From Bifidobacterium moraviense (GTDB lineage: Bacteria > Actinomycetota > Actinomycetes > Actinomycetales > Bifidobacteriaceae), in assembly GCF_012932365.1 (NCBI RefSeq), contig NZ_JAAIIH010000013.1, positions 1 through 64,000 of the forward strand: a stretch of 64,000 nt of DNA, read 5' to 3'. The notes beneath the pieces were generated by a model. That model searched no databases. It saw only the letters and a program-made list of their open reading frames with translations, and had not been told where the DNA came from. Positions within the stretch are counted from its first letter, which is position 1; the number at the start of each line of letters is the position of its first letter. This document shows positions 1-7,528 of the stretch, in pieces. The translations under genes were made by a program, and so were the position numbers.

Positions 1-99
1 GGCGCGTCGGTGCTGGCGGTGCTGGCCGCGGGTGCGGGGCTGGCGCTGCTGGGTGGCGTGCTGAGGCGTCGTCGCCCGTCCGGCCGTCACCTGTCGTGA
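1..99 (+). CDS. C-terminal tail of a membrane- or wall-anchored protein (partial)
   Basis: Only the last 32 codons lie in the window, open from the first base and ending in TGA. The tail is a run of about 21 small and hydrophobic residues (Ala, Gly, Leu, Val) followed by LRRRRPSGRHLS. A hydrophobic helix plus a short basic tail is the usual end of sortase-anchored surface proteins of Gram-positive bacteria; the sorting motif would lie just upstream and cannot be seen. A plain C-terminal transmembrane anchor is equally possible. Function of the main body is unknown. Confidence 0.6.
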   Translation, partial: GASVLAVLAAGAGLALLGGVLRRRRPSGRHLS

Positions 100-437
100 C
101 GCCGCGCGCGTGAGGTCGCCGGACCGGTCCTTCTCGCGGGCCGGTCCGGCGGCCGTCCTTCGCCCGTTCCCGTGTGGTTCCTGTGCCGTATGGGGACGGG
201 CCTTCGCGTATCCGGGCCCGTCCGCCCCGTCATCGGGAGCGCCATGCTCGTCACGCGGACCGTGCATTGCGCGGATCATCCGTCACACGGACCGTGCGTC
301 GCATGGGCCGCGGCATCCGGAATCGGTTTGGTTTCAACGTTTTCGGACTCCGCGGCCCGCGTGACGCCCGGTCCGCGTGACGCTCCGTACGCCCCACGTG
401 ACGTCCCCGCCCGTGCGCGACGCGGTCCGCCCGTCCC

Positions 438-574
438 GCGTCCCGTTCGTTCGTCACCGGGAGCGTCATGCCCGTCACGGGGAGCGTCCGCTCCGCGTGA
501 CGCGATGCCTGGGATCGGCTTGATTCCGCGGTTTTTGTCCCCTGCGTCACCGGGAGCGTCCGCTCCGCGTGACG
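438..574. repeat. Left 137-bp direct repeat flanking the ATPase gene
   Basis: Matches 2127-2262 in the same orientation with four substitutions and one missing T. It contains two copies of a palindromic word (GGAGCGTCCGCTCCGCGTGAC) able to fold as a hairpin. The two copies bracket the ATPase gene and its AT-rich upstream region. Confidence 0.85.
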
Positions 575-626
575 CGTCCCACCTTCCCTGATCCGCTCAA
601 CCTGTCCCGCAACGTCCTGCAGCTCA

Positions 627-702
627 TTATCTATGGAAAAATGCGCTACAATACATTTTTATCTACATAAAAATGCACTTCATGCCATTTTTCCATAGAT
701 AA
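627..702. promoter_or_regulatory. Nested AT-rich inverted repeats, candidate operator/promoter of the ATPase gene
   Basis: The outer arms TTATCTATGGAAAAATG (627-643) and CATTTTTCCATAGATAA (686-702) are perfect 17-bp inverse copies. An inner pair, CATTTTTAT (654-662) and ATAAAAATG (667-675), is nested between them. The word AAAAATG/CATTTTT thus occurs four times in 76 bp, as expected of a multi-site operator. It ends 81 bp before the start codon at 784. Base composition differs sharply from its surroundings, which hints at horizontal origin. Confidence 0.6.
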
Positions 703-783
703 CAGGATCGTGGTGCGTCGCACGGCACATCAGGCAGACACATCGAGCGAACGCATCACGCAGGAACCGAATCGAGGCCAGGA

Positions 784-2067
784 ATGCACCGGAACATACT
801 CGCCCGCCTGCAGGAATGGGCCGCATCGCGCGACCGCAAGCCGTTGCTGCTGTACGGTGCGCGGCAGACGGGCAAGACCTATCTGCTTGCGGAACTCGCA
901 CGGACCGTCTTCCCCGACAACAGCGTCCGGTTCGATCTGGAACGCGACGACCGCGCGCGCAGGGCGTTCGACGCGGACCTCGACGCGGCCACGCTGGTGC
1001 GTCGCCTCGAACAGGTCTCGGGGCAACGCATCGACCCCGGTCGCACCCTGCTGATCCTCGACGAGATCCAGGCGTCCAATCGCGCGCTGGCCGCCCTGAA
1101 GTACTTCCGCGAGGACATGCCGCAGCTGCACGTGGCCGCGGCCGGCAGTCTGCTGGGCTTCAGCATGCCCGTGGGCAAGGTGGAGACGCTCACTCTGCAT
1201 CCGATGGGCTTCGACGAGTTCCTCGACGCCGTAGGGGACGGCGCCATGGTTCCGGAGATCCGCTCATGCTACGAAGGCGCGGAGTCGTGCTATCTCCATG
1301 ACGCGATGATGGAACGGTTCTGGCAGTACCTGATGGTCGGCGGCATGCCGGAGGCCGTGGCGCGGTTCGCGCGGGACGGCGACTACGCCGCGGTGCGGGA
1401 CGTCCAGAACACCATCGCCGACCTCTACGTCGCCGACATGGCCAAGTACGCCACACCTACGGAGACCGCGCGCATCCGCGACACGTGGAACAGCGTCCCC
1501 GCCCAGCTCGCCAAGGAGAACCACAAGTTCCAGTACAAGCTGGTGCGCAGCGGGGGACGCGCCTCGACGTACGCCGCCGCCATATCCTGGCTGCTCGCGG
1601 CGGGGCTGGTGGACCGCTGCGCCTGCGTCTCCAGCGGTCAGCTGCCACTGGCCGTGCATGAGGACGCCTCCGCGTTCAAGATCTACATGGCGGACACGGG
1701 TCTGCTCGCGGCGCGCAGCGAGCTGGACGCCGGCATGGTGCTGGATCCGGGGCGCCGCGGCCGTCTCGATCTGGGCGGCATCGTGGAGAACGCCGTCGCG
1801 CAGGCGCTGACCGTGAACGACGTGCCGCTGCGCTACTGGACGAGCGGCAACACCGCGGAGGTCGACTTCGTCATGCAGTCCGCGGACATGACGGTCGGTA
1901 TGCCGATCGAGGTCAAATCGTCGCTCAACACGCGCTCGCGCAGCCTCGCGGTCTACCGCGGCAAGTATGGCCCGGAGACGGCGATGCGTCTGTCGCCCAA
2001 GAACTTCGGCACGGACAACGGCACCCGCAGCGTGCCGCTCTACGCCGCGTTCTGCATTGGACGGTGA
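784..2067 (+). CDS. AAA-family ATPase with DUF4143 domain
   Basis: A protein of 427 residues. The N-terminal half is a P-loop ATPase: Walker A GARQTGKT at about residues 25-32, and Walker B LLILDEIQ with D93 and E94. The motif AAGSLLGFS follows, as in the AAA_14 group. The C-terminal third has the DUF4143 pattern with EVDFVM and PIEVKSS, a PD-(D/E)XK nuclease-like core. Such proteins are common in bacteria and archaea and their role is not established. The ATG lies just after a purine-rich GAGGCCAGGA. The gene stands alone, between 137-bp direct repeats and behind an AT-rich palindromic region, so it looks like a recently acquired cargo gene. Family assignment is firm; function is not. Confidence 0.85.
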   Translation: MHRNILARLQEWAASRDRKPLLLYGARQTGKTYLLAELARTVFPDNSVRFDLERDDRARRAFDADLDAATLVRRLEQVSGQRIDPGRTLLILDEIQASNRALAALKYFREDMPQLHVAAAGSLLGFSMPVGKVETLTLHPMGFDEFLDAVGDGAMVPEIRSCYEGAESCYLHDAMMERFWQYLMVGGMPEAVARFARDGDYAAVRDVQNTIADLYVADMAKYATPTETARIRDTWNSVPAQLAKENHKFQYKLVRSGGRASTYAAAISWLLAAGLVDRCACVSSGQLPLAVHEDASAFKIYMADTGLLAARSELDAGMVLDPGRRGRLDLGGIVENAVAQALTVNDVPLRYWTSGNTAEVDFVMQSADMTVGMPIEVKSSLNTRSRSLAVYRGKYGPETAMRLSPKNFGTDNGTRSVPLYAAFCIGR

Positions 2068-2126
2068 CGCGGGACGGTATGCGTGACGCTCCGCGTCGGT
2101 CTTGCGCGGCGTGTTTTCGTCACTGG

Positions 2127-2262
2127 GCGTCCCGTTCGTTCGTCACCGGGAGCGCCATGCCCGTCACGGGGAGCGTTCGCTCCGCGTGACGCGATGCCTG
2201 AGATCGGCTTGATTCCGCGGTTTTGTCCCCTGCGTCACCAGGAGCGTCCGCTCCGCGTGACG
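2127..2262. repeat. Right 136-bp direct repeat flanking the ATPase gene
   Basis: Direct counterpart of 438-574. Differences are four single-base substitutions and T4 instead of T5 in the central run. Similar REP-like words continue downstream to about 2310. Confidence 0.85.
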
Positions 2263-2357
2263 TCCTGTCCGCTCCCTGCGACGCACCCCGCGCTCCGCGT
2301 GACGACGCAGGGCGTGATGTCCCCGGGGCCGGTGGCGAGACCGCGCAGGCATGAAGA

Positions 2358-2401
2358 AAGGCTCCCGAACCGGCGGAAGGGGACGGCCGGTCGGGAGCCT
2401 T
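2358..2401 (+). terminator. Terminator-like hairpin downstream of the ATPase
   Basis: AAGGCTCCCGAACCGG pairs with CCGGTCGGGAGCCTT, leaving one unpaired A. There is no U-tract on either strand, so termination strength is uncertain. Confidence 0.45.
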
Positions 2402-2789
2402 ATGGTCGCCGCGCCGCTTGTTGAAGGGGAGGTCTGCGGCTCGGCGGATGGGTACAGGGGTACGTCTGTAGTCGTCGGGGTATCCCACGCGTCGTATGGC
2501 GACGCTTCGGACGGCCGACATGCGGTTATAGGACTATGCGGTGTGCACCGCGGTTATGCGCCCGTGGCGCGTCTGCATGATCGAATCGGCAACCCCCGAA
2601 CGACATCACTGTCGCGCGGACCCGGCCGGATGCGGAACCTCGTGCATCCCGTCGTCGCCGATCCGCTTCCAGTGTAGCGCGGAACCGCCCGTGCCGCGCC
2701 CACATATCGCGTGCCGCACCTCAGTCGCGCACCACCTTGCCATCGCCGCGCCCCACGCTCCGCTCCGCGTCCCGCTCCCGTCCCGTCAC

Positions 2790-2858
2790 GCGCCCGCCGC
2801 GCCTCGCGCCCCGCGCCCGCCGCGCCTCGCGCCCCGCGCCCGCCGCGCCTCGCGCCCT
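2790..2858. repeat. 23-bp tandem repeat, three copies
   Basis: The unit GCGCCCGCCGCGCCTCGCGCC(CC) occurs three times head to tail; the last copy ends in CT rather than CC. It lies in non-coding sequence beside the transporter's terminator. Copy-number variation between strains is likely. Confidence 0.75.
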
Positions 2859-2871
2859 GCGCCGCGCACGC

Positions 2872-2924
2872 AAAAGGCCGGCCGGCCCGCCCGCGGAAAA
2901 CGTCGCGGACGGAACCGACCGGCC
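2872..2924 (-). terminator. Intrinsic terminator of the GPH transporter gene
   Basis: Read on the minus strand, GGCCGGTCGG pairs with CCGGCCGGCC (one T-G wobble) and is followed directly by TTTT (complement of 2872-2875). It lies 60-115 bp beyond the stop codon. Confidence 0.65.
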
Positions 2925-2987
2925 CAATGGGGAACGGAACGGAAAGGAACGGATTGATTTGCCTCGCCTTGACTACTGCGCCTTGGC

Positions 2988-4448
2988 CTACTTCGCCTCG
3001 GCGCGCTTCGCCTTGAGCACGGCCACGTTGGAGTCGACGCGCTTCTTGTTGAGCGGGTAGAGGAAAATCAGGATCAGCACGCCGATGAACAGCGTGACGG
3101 CCGGGATCATGGTGCTGAAGTTGTAGATGTTGTTGCGCACGGCGTCGGTCTGCACGGCGGTGGCGCCGGACTGGTAGCCCACCCAGGCGAGCGCGTTGCC
3201 GGAGATCCAGCCCGCGATGGCCTGGCCCACCTTGCGGCCGAACGAGTACACGGAGTACACGGTGGCGTCCTCGCGCATGTTCTGCGTGACCTCGATGTCG
3301 TCGATGGTGTCCGTGGCCATGGCGTAGCAGACCATGTTGCTCAGGCCCACGCCCAGGAAGATGAGCACGTAGCCCACGGTGAACACGATCGGCTGGTCGG
3401 TGTGCAGCACGAACAGCAGCGCCACGATGCAGCACGCGAACGCCTGACCGAGCACGGCGCAGCCCTTGTGGCCGATCCTGCGCGAGAGCGGCTTGGCGAT
3501 GGGCGCGCAGGCGAGCATCGCCAGCGAGCCGCACATCACGGTCAGGGAGATCATGGCCGCGGAGCCGAAGTAGTCGGCGTAGATGTAGTTGACCATCTGC
3601 ATGAGGAACAGCATGGCGATGGTGGCGGAGAGGGACATGAGGATCAGACCCCACAGGGAGCGGCTCTTCAGCGCGTTGCCGATCATGCCCAGCGTGGACT
3701 TGCGCTCGTCGGCTGCGGAGGCGCCGGCCACGTGGTGGTTCTCCGGCTTGACGCGCTCGGTGCACAGCTTGTAGCAGGCGAAGAAGCACAGGATCGCGAG
3801 CACCGCGAACACGCCGGAGACGAACGCGAAGACCTGCGTGCCCTCGCCGCCGCGGATGATCTGGTTGCCGTTCTCGTCGGCGGTGTAGATGATGATCGGG
3901 GCCACCACGCCGATCACCAGGCTGGCGCAGGTGGAGCCCACGGTGCGGAACGTGGACAGCGACGTGCGGTCCTCCGGCTCGGCGGAGATCAGCGACGCCA
4001 TGGAGCTGTAGGGGATGTTCACGCAGGAGTACAGGATACCCCAGATGATGTACGTGACGTACATGTAGACGATCTTGAGCCACATCGGGGAGCCGATGGC
4101 GAACGTCTGGTACATGAGGAACGAGAAGATGACGACGGGCGGGGCCATCTTCATCATGACCGGACGGTACTTGCCGCCCTTGCCGGCGGGCAGCTTGTCC
4201 ACTACCACGCCCACGGTCACGTCCGCGAACGCGTCAATGATGCGCGCGATGAGGAACATGGTGCCCACGATGCCGCCGTTGATGCCCATGACCTTGGTGT
4301 AGAAGATCAGCAGGAACGAGCTGGCGAACGTGAACATGAAGTCGTTGCCGAAGTCGCCGAACAGGTAGCCGAGCTTGTCGGACATGCCGAACGGCTTGAC
4401 CTGCTCGCCCTTTCCGGACTCGATGGGGGTTTGCACTGCGGAAGTCAT
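2988..4448 (-). CDS. GPH-family (glycoside-pentoside-hexuronide:cation) symporter, MFS superfamily
   Basis: A polytopic membrane protein of 486 residues with about twelve hydrophobic segments. The early segment GYLFGDFGNDFMFTFASSFL and the phrase RIIDAFADVTVGVVVDK are typical of the GPH:cation symporters (LacS, XynP, GusB group), where the aspartates take part in cation coupling. The ATG at 4448 is preceded by GGAGAG at good spacing; an upstream in-frame ATG would add 23 unlikely residues. It probably imports the galactoside or other oligosaccharide cut by the neighbouring GH2 enzyme at 4920-7253, with which it shares orientation and a conserved 26-bp upstream motif. Exact substrate unknown. 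Confidence 0.85.
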   Translation of the reverse strand: MTSAVQTPIESGKGEQVKPFGMSDKLGYLFGDFGNDFMFTFASSFLLIFYTKVMGINGGIVGTMFLIARIIDAFADVTVGVVVDKLPAGKGGKYRPVMMKMAPPVVIFSFLMYQTFAIGSPMWLKIVYMYVTYIIWGILYSCVNIPYSSMASLISAEPEDRTSLSTFRTVGSTCASLVIGVVAPIIIYTADENGNQIIRGGEGTQVFAFVSGVFAVLAILCFFACYKLCTERVKPENHHVAGASAADERKSTLGMIGNALKSRSLWGLILMSLSATIAMLFLMQMVNYIYADYFGSAAMISLTVMCGSLAMLACAPIAKPLSRRIGHKGCAVLGQAFACCIVALLFVLHTDQPIVFTVGYVLIFLGVGLSNMVCYAMATDTIDDIEVTQNMREDATVYSVYSFGRKVGQAIAGWISGNALAWVGYQSGATAVQTDAVRNNIYNFSTMIPAVTLFIGVLILIFLYPLNKKRVDSNVAVLKAKRAEAK

Positions 4449-4516
4449 CTCTCTACTCTCCTTCGAATAGCCGCAACATTGTGGTTGGTTCCAATGTACG
4501 TGGGCGTGCGCACGCA

Positions 4517-4542
4517 CGATTTTGTTTCACGGGTTTTCATCC
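4517..4542 (-). promoter_or_regulatory. Candidate operator shared by the symporter and GH2 promoters
   Basis: On the plus strand this reads CGATTTTGTTTCACGGGTTT followed by TCATCC. The same word, with one inserted base and two substitutions, lies upstream of the GH2 gene at 7387-7412. Both copies have the same orientation relative to their gene, about 70 and 135 bp before the start codons. The divergent LacI-type gene at 7529 is the obvious candidate regulator. Confidence 0.5.
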
Positions 4543-4638
4543 GGGGCGGTCCGGCGTTGCTGCGTCCCGGCGACGGCTGCCGCCGCGGGCGCGCAACGGC
4601 CCGTTCGTTCGCTGCGATGCGCCCGTCTGCCGTGTGCC

Positions 4639-4807
4639 GCATCCGATCCGCTCATTCCGTGCGCGCGGAATCATGGAATGAGCAGATCCGATGCCTGAGG
4701 GGGCTCAAATCGGTTGTCCGGCATCGGATCTGCTCATTGTGTGGTTGATTGGCATCCGATCCGCTCATTCCATGCGTGTGAGGTCACGGAATGAGCGGAT
4801 CCGATGC
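4639..4807. repeat. Cluster of inverted repeats built on GCATC(C/G)GATC(C/T)GCTCATTCC
   Basis: Five copies of a 18-20-bp word alternate in orientation: 4639-4657, 4675-4694 (inverted), 4721-4738, 4752-4771 and 4788-4807 (inverted). Adjacent copies can pair into two or three alternative hairpins. The cluster lies between the GH2 stop and the symporter start, both on the minus strand, so it could act as a terminator, attenuator or RNA-stabilising element. A REP-type repeat is another possibility. Confidence 0.75.
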
Positions 4808-4919
4808 GGGGCGGCCGTTGCGTGACGGCCATCGCGCATTCGTCACGCGCATTCGTCACGCGCATCCGTCGCGCGTACCGCCGTCGCGTATGCGCGATCG
4901 CGTCATCGCGCGCCGCGCA

Positions 4920-7253
4920 CTACTCGGCGTCGGCCGCCTTGGCGATCTTCTGCAGCTCGGCGTTGGCGTACGCGAGGCGCTTGGCCATCTCGTCCGGGTC
5001 GACCGGCTTGCCGGACATGCCGCCCATCTTGGCGAACAGCTCCTGGACGGTGGAGGTGCCCATCATGCCGAACATGCTGGCCTTGAGGCGCATGCCGGAA
5101 AGGCTGGACGCCACGTTCGCGAGGATGCGAGAGGCCTCCTTGTTCTCCAGCACGTCGTTGATGACGTCATTCACCGAGTACTTCGTCGGGTCGATCGGCG
5201 CCTCCTCGTCCACGGCGTCCAGGTTCACGTCGTCGAACCAGTTGGCCACGCCCGCGCCGCCGTCCGGATCCACGAAGGTGTACGGCGCGTACGGCTCGGC
5301 CACCTTGGTGAACGTCGCGGAGTCGGCCAGCGCAGTGCCGTCGGAGCCGGTGGCGCGCGCCTCGATCACGGTCGCGCCCTCATGCAGCGGCACGTCCCTG
5401 AACTCGAACACGCGGTGCGCGGCGAGGGACGCGAACGGCTTGCCGTCCACGAGCAGCTCCACGGAGTCGGCGTTGGAGTAGACCTTGACGCTGATCGTGT
5501 CCGCGGCGCGCAGGGCGTAGCGCTTGGAGGCGATGTGGATCATCGGATCCTTGGACCAGTAGGCCTGGTAGACGTAGAACGAGTCCTTCTTCACCGCGCG
5601 GTCGATGGTCATGAGGCCCTTGTTGTTGCGGCCCTTCACGCCGCCCTCGTCGCGCGAATCGCAGCCGAAGTCGAACATGTTCCACACGTGCGTGGCCCAC
5701 AGCCACGGGCGCTCCTCGATGATCCGCGCCATGTGCTCGTGGTACAGCGCCTGGTACTCCTCGGAGTAGTCGCCGCACTGCGGATTGTCGGAGTGGTAGC
5801 TGATGATGCCCTCGCAGCCGTACTCCGAGATGCCGGTGGCGCGGTCCGGGTGCATGGCGTGGAACTCGTCCAGCCACTCCTCGTTGTCCTCCAGCTTGCC
5901 GCCGTACCAGCCGAAGTAGTGGTTGTAGCTGAGGATGTCGGTGATCTGGTTGTGCTCGGAGTCCTTGGGCGTGTTGGAGACCTGCGCCATGGTGGTGACG
6001 CGCGTGGGGTCGAGCTGGTGGCACAGCTCGTTGAGATCCCTGAGGTTCGCGACGAGCTGCGGGCTGTCCCCGCCGATGAGGATCTCGTTGGAGATGCCCC
6101 ACGTCACGATCGAGGCGTGGTTGAAGCTCTGCACGATGAGCTCGGTCATCTGCTGGCGGCAGTCCTGGTGTGCGGCCGGATCCTCGTTCATGCGCGAGAT
6201 GAACGGGATCTCCGCCCAGACGATCAGGCCCAGCACGTCGCACAGGTCGTAGAACTCCTGCGCCTGCTGGTAGTGCGCCAGACGCACGGTGTTGGCGCCG
6301 AGCTCCCTGATGAGGTAGGCGTCCTCGATGTGGTCGTCCATGCTCAGCGCGTTGCCCTTGCCGAGGCGGTCCTGATGGCGCGAGACGCCGCGCAGCGGGG
6401 TGAGCACGCCGTTGAGGAAGAAGCCCTGCTGCGGGTCCATGCGGAACTCGCGCACGCCGTGGTGGATCTCCACCTCGTCGAGCACCTCATTGTGGCGGAT
6501 GATCGAGGCGACCACGGTGTACAGGTACGGGTCGTCCACGCCCTGCCACAGGTGCGCGTCCGGCAGCTCGATCGTCACGCGCACGCGCTCCGCGGCCACG
6601 GTGCCGGCGCCGGCCACCTCCGTGCCGTCCTCGTCGAGCACCTGGAAGTTCACGATGTCGCCCTCCTGCGCGCCCGCCACCCAGGCGCGGGCGTCGATGG
6701 TCGCGGCGCCGTCGCCGCCATCGGACGCGAGGTGCGGCTTGGAGGACACGGTGACGCCCGGGCCCACGAAGTAGTCCAGGTCGAAGTGCGTGGGGTTCAC
6801 GGTGAGCAGCTCCACCGGGCGGTACAGGCCGCCGTAGAACGTGAAGTCGGCCATCTGCGGGTACACGTCGGAGCGCTCCTCGTTGCTCACGCGCACGGCG
6901 AGCACGTTCTCGCCGGGGATGAGCATGGAGGTCACGTCCGTGCGGAACGTGGAGAAGCCGCCCTTGTGCTCGGTGGCCTTCACGCCGTTCACGTACACCT
7001 CGGCCACGTTGGCGGCGCCGTGGAACTGCAGGTAGGTGAGGGTGCCGGGGGCCTGCTCGCCCACGGTCAGGCGGCGCACGTACCAGCAGGCGCCGCGGTG
7101 GTAGTCGGAGCCGCCGTCCTGGCCGTCGAATTTGTTCCAGGTGTGCGGCACGGTGACCTCGGTCCAGCCGGCGCCCGGCGCGTAGGCGGGCACGCCGTCC
7201 TGCTCGTCCTTGGTGAACAGCCAGCCGTCGCTCAGGGTGGTGATGGTGCGCAT
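4920..7253 (-). CDS. GH2 glycoside hydrolase, probable beta-galactosidase
   Basis: A protein of 777 residues with no signal peptide. It has the GH2 layout: N-terminal jelly-roll sugar-binding domain, immunoglobulin-like domain, and a TIM barrel. WGISNEI carries the acid/base E390 and ISEYGCEG the nucleophile E477. FGCDSRDEGG and KGRNNKGLM are typical of short LacZ-like beta-galactosidases with a C-terminal extension; the last 100 residues are helical. An NxK triplet is present, so a beta-glucuronide substrate is not excluded. The ATG follows AGGAAG. It is followed by the GPH symporter on the same strand and has a divergent LacI regulator, a typical inducible sugar module. Confidence 0.85.
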   Translation of the reverse strand: MRTITTLSDGWLFTKDEQDGVPAYAPGAGWTEVTVPHTWNKFDGQDGGSDYHRGACWYVRRLTVGEQAPGTLTYLQFHGAANVAEVYVNGVKATEHKGGFSTFRTDVTSMLIPGENVLAVRVSNEERSDVYPQMADFTFYGGLYRPVELLTVNPTHFDLDYFVGPGVTVSSKPHLASDGGDGAATIDARAWVAGAQEGDIVNFQVLDEDGTEVAGAGTVAAERVRVTIELPDAHLWQGVDDPYLYTVVASIIRHNEVLDEVEIHHGVREFRMDPQQGFFLNGVLTPLRGVSRHQDRLGKGNALSMDDHIEDAYLIRELGANTVRLAHYQQAQEFYDLCDVLGLIVWAEIPFISRMNEDPAAHQDCRQQMTELIVQSFNHASIVTWGISNEILIGGDSPQLVANLRDLNELCHQLDPTRVTTMAQVSNTPKDSEHNQITDILSYNHYFGWYGGKLEDNEEWLDEFHAMHPDRATGISEYGCEGIISYHSDNPQCGDYSEEYQALYHEHMARIIEERPWLWATHVWNMFDFGCDSRDEGGVKGRNNKGLMTIDRAVKKDSFYVYQAYWSKDPMIHIASKRYALRAADTISVKVYSNADSVELLVDGKPFASLAAHRVFEFRDVPLHEGATVIEARATGSDGTALADSATFTKVAEPYAPYTFVDPDGGAGVANWFDDVNLDAVDEEAPIDPTKYSVNDVINDVLENKEASRILANVASSLSGMRLKASMFGMMGTSTVQELFAKMGGMSGKPVDPDEMAKRLAYANAELQKIAKAADAE

Positions 7254-7386
7254 GGTCTTCCTTTCGTCGGAATCCTTCGTGGACTCGGGTCGCGGGTTTT
7301 TCTGGTCTGGCGCTGCGGGGCGGGAACGTCACTGTCTCCCGTTATCCCGTGCGGATGGTCTCAGGCTACCGGGTGCGGCGGCGGCG

Positions 7387-7412
7387 CGGTTTTGTTTCAG
7401 GGGTTTTCCATC
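7387..7412 (-). promoter_or_regulatory. Candidate operator upstream of GH2 (second copy)
   Basis: Plus-strand CGGTTTTGTTTCAGGGGTTT followed by TCCATC; near-identical to 4517-4542. It lies in the divergent region between the GH2 gene and the LacI gene, so it could serve both. Confidence 0.5.
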
Positions 7413-7515
7413 GCGCCCATCGCGTCCCATCGCGTGGCGTGTCCGCGGCACGGCGGTGCTGCGGCACGGCGGTGCTGCGGCACGACGGAGGACGGACGTC
7501 GGACGTCTCCGCGGC

Positions 7516-7521
7516 TACAGT
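7516..7521 (+). promoter_or_regulatory. -10 element of a probable leaderless transcript (LacI gene)
   Basis: TACAGT is followed by 7 nt and the ATG at 7529, with no Shine-Dalgarno sequence between. This spacing places transcription initiation at or next to the start codon. Confidence 0.5.
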
Positions 7522-7528
7522 GGTGCGC

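Larger units (their letters stand above)
100..783. other. Intergenic region with REP-like palindromes and an AT-rich inverted repeat
   Basis: No credible gene. Positions 170-580 hold many copies of short words such as CGTCACGGGGAGCG and CGCTCCGCGTGACG, which pair as imperfect hairpins, including the left 137-bp direct repeat (438-574). Positions 620-702 are strikingly AT-rich against the surrounding sequence and carry a perfect 17-bp inverted repeat in front of the ATPase gene. Confidence 0.6.
2068..2987. other. Intergenic region between the ATPase and the GPH transporter
   Basis: No gene is supported. It holds the right direct repeat (2127-2262), a hairpin at 2358-2401, a 23-bp tandem repeat at 2790-2858 and the minus-strand terminator of the transporter at 2872-2924. 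Nothing was recognised between about 2410 and 2780. Confidence 0.5.
4449..4919. other. Intergenic region with inverted repeats between GH2 and the symporter
   Basis: No gene. It contains the candidate operator 4517-4542 and a cluster of five inverted copies of a 20-bp word at 4639-4807. About 110 bp next to the GH2 stop codon is rich in GCGCATTCGTCACG words with no assigned role. Confidence 0.5.

Noticed and set aside
100-600. Small frames upstream of the ATPase
   Set aside because: Their sequences only translate the repeated palindromic words, which also occur at 2127-2262 in other frames.
2083-2957. Short plus-strand frames after the ATPase gene
   Set aside because: They run through REP-like palindromes and a 23-bp tandem repeat and show no protein-like composition.
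3402-4748. Open frames antisense to the GPH symporter and, more generally, long frames opposite most genes
   Set aside because: Products are His/Arg/Gly-rich without motifs or plausible ribosome sites; a known artefact of high GC.
4920-7253. First GH2 as a second beta-glucuronidase because it has an NxK triplet
   Set aside because: The triplet also occurs in KG(I/R)N(N/D)KGL segments of LacZ-like beta-galactosidases, which this protein resembles more; left as an alternative only.
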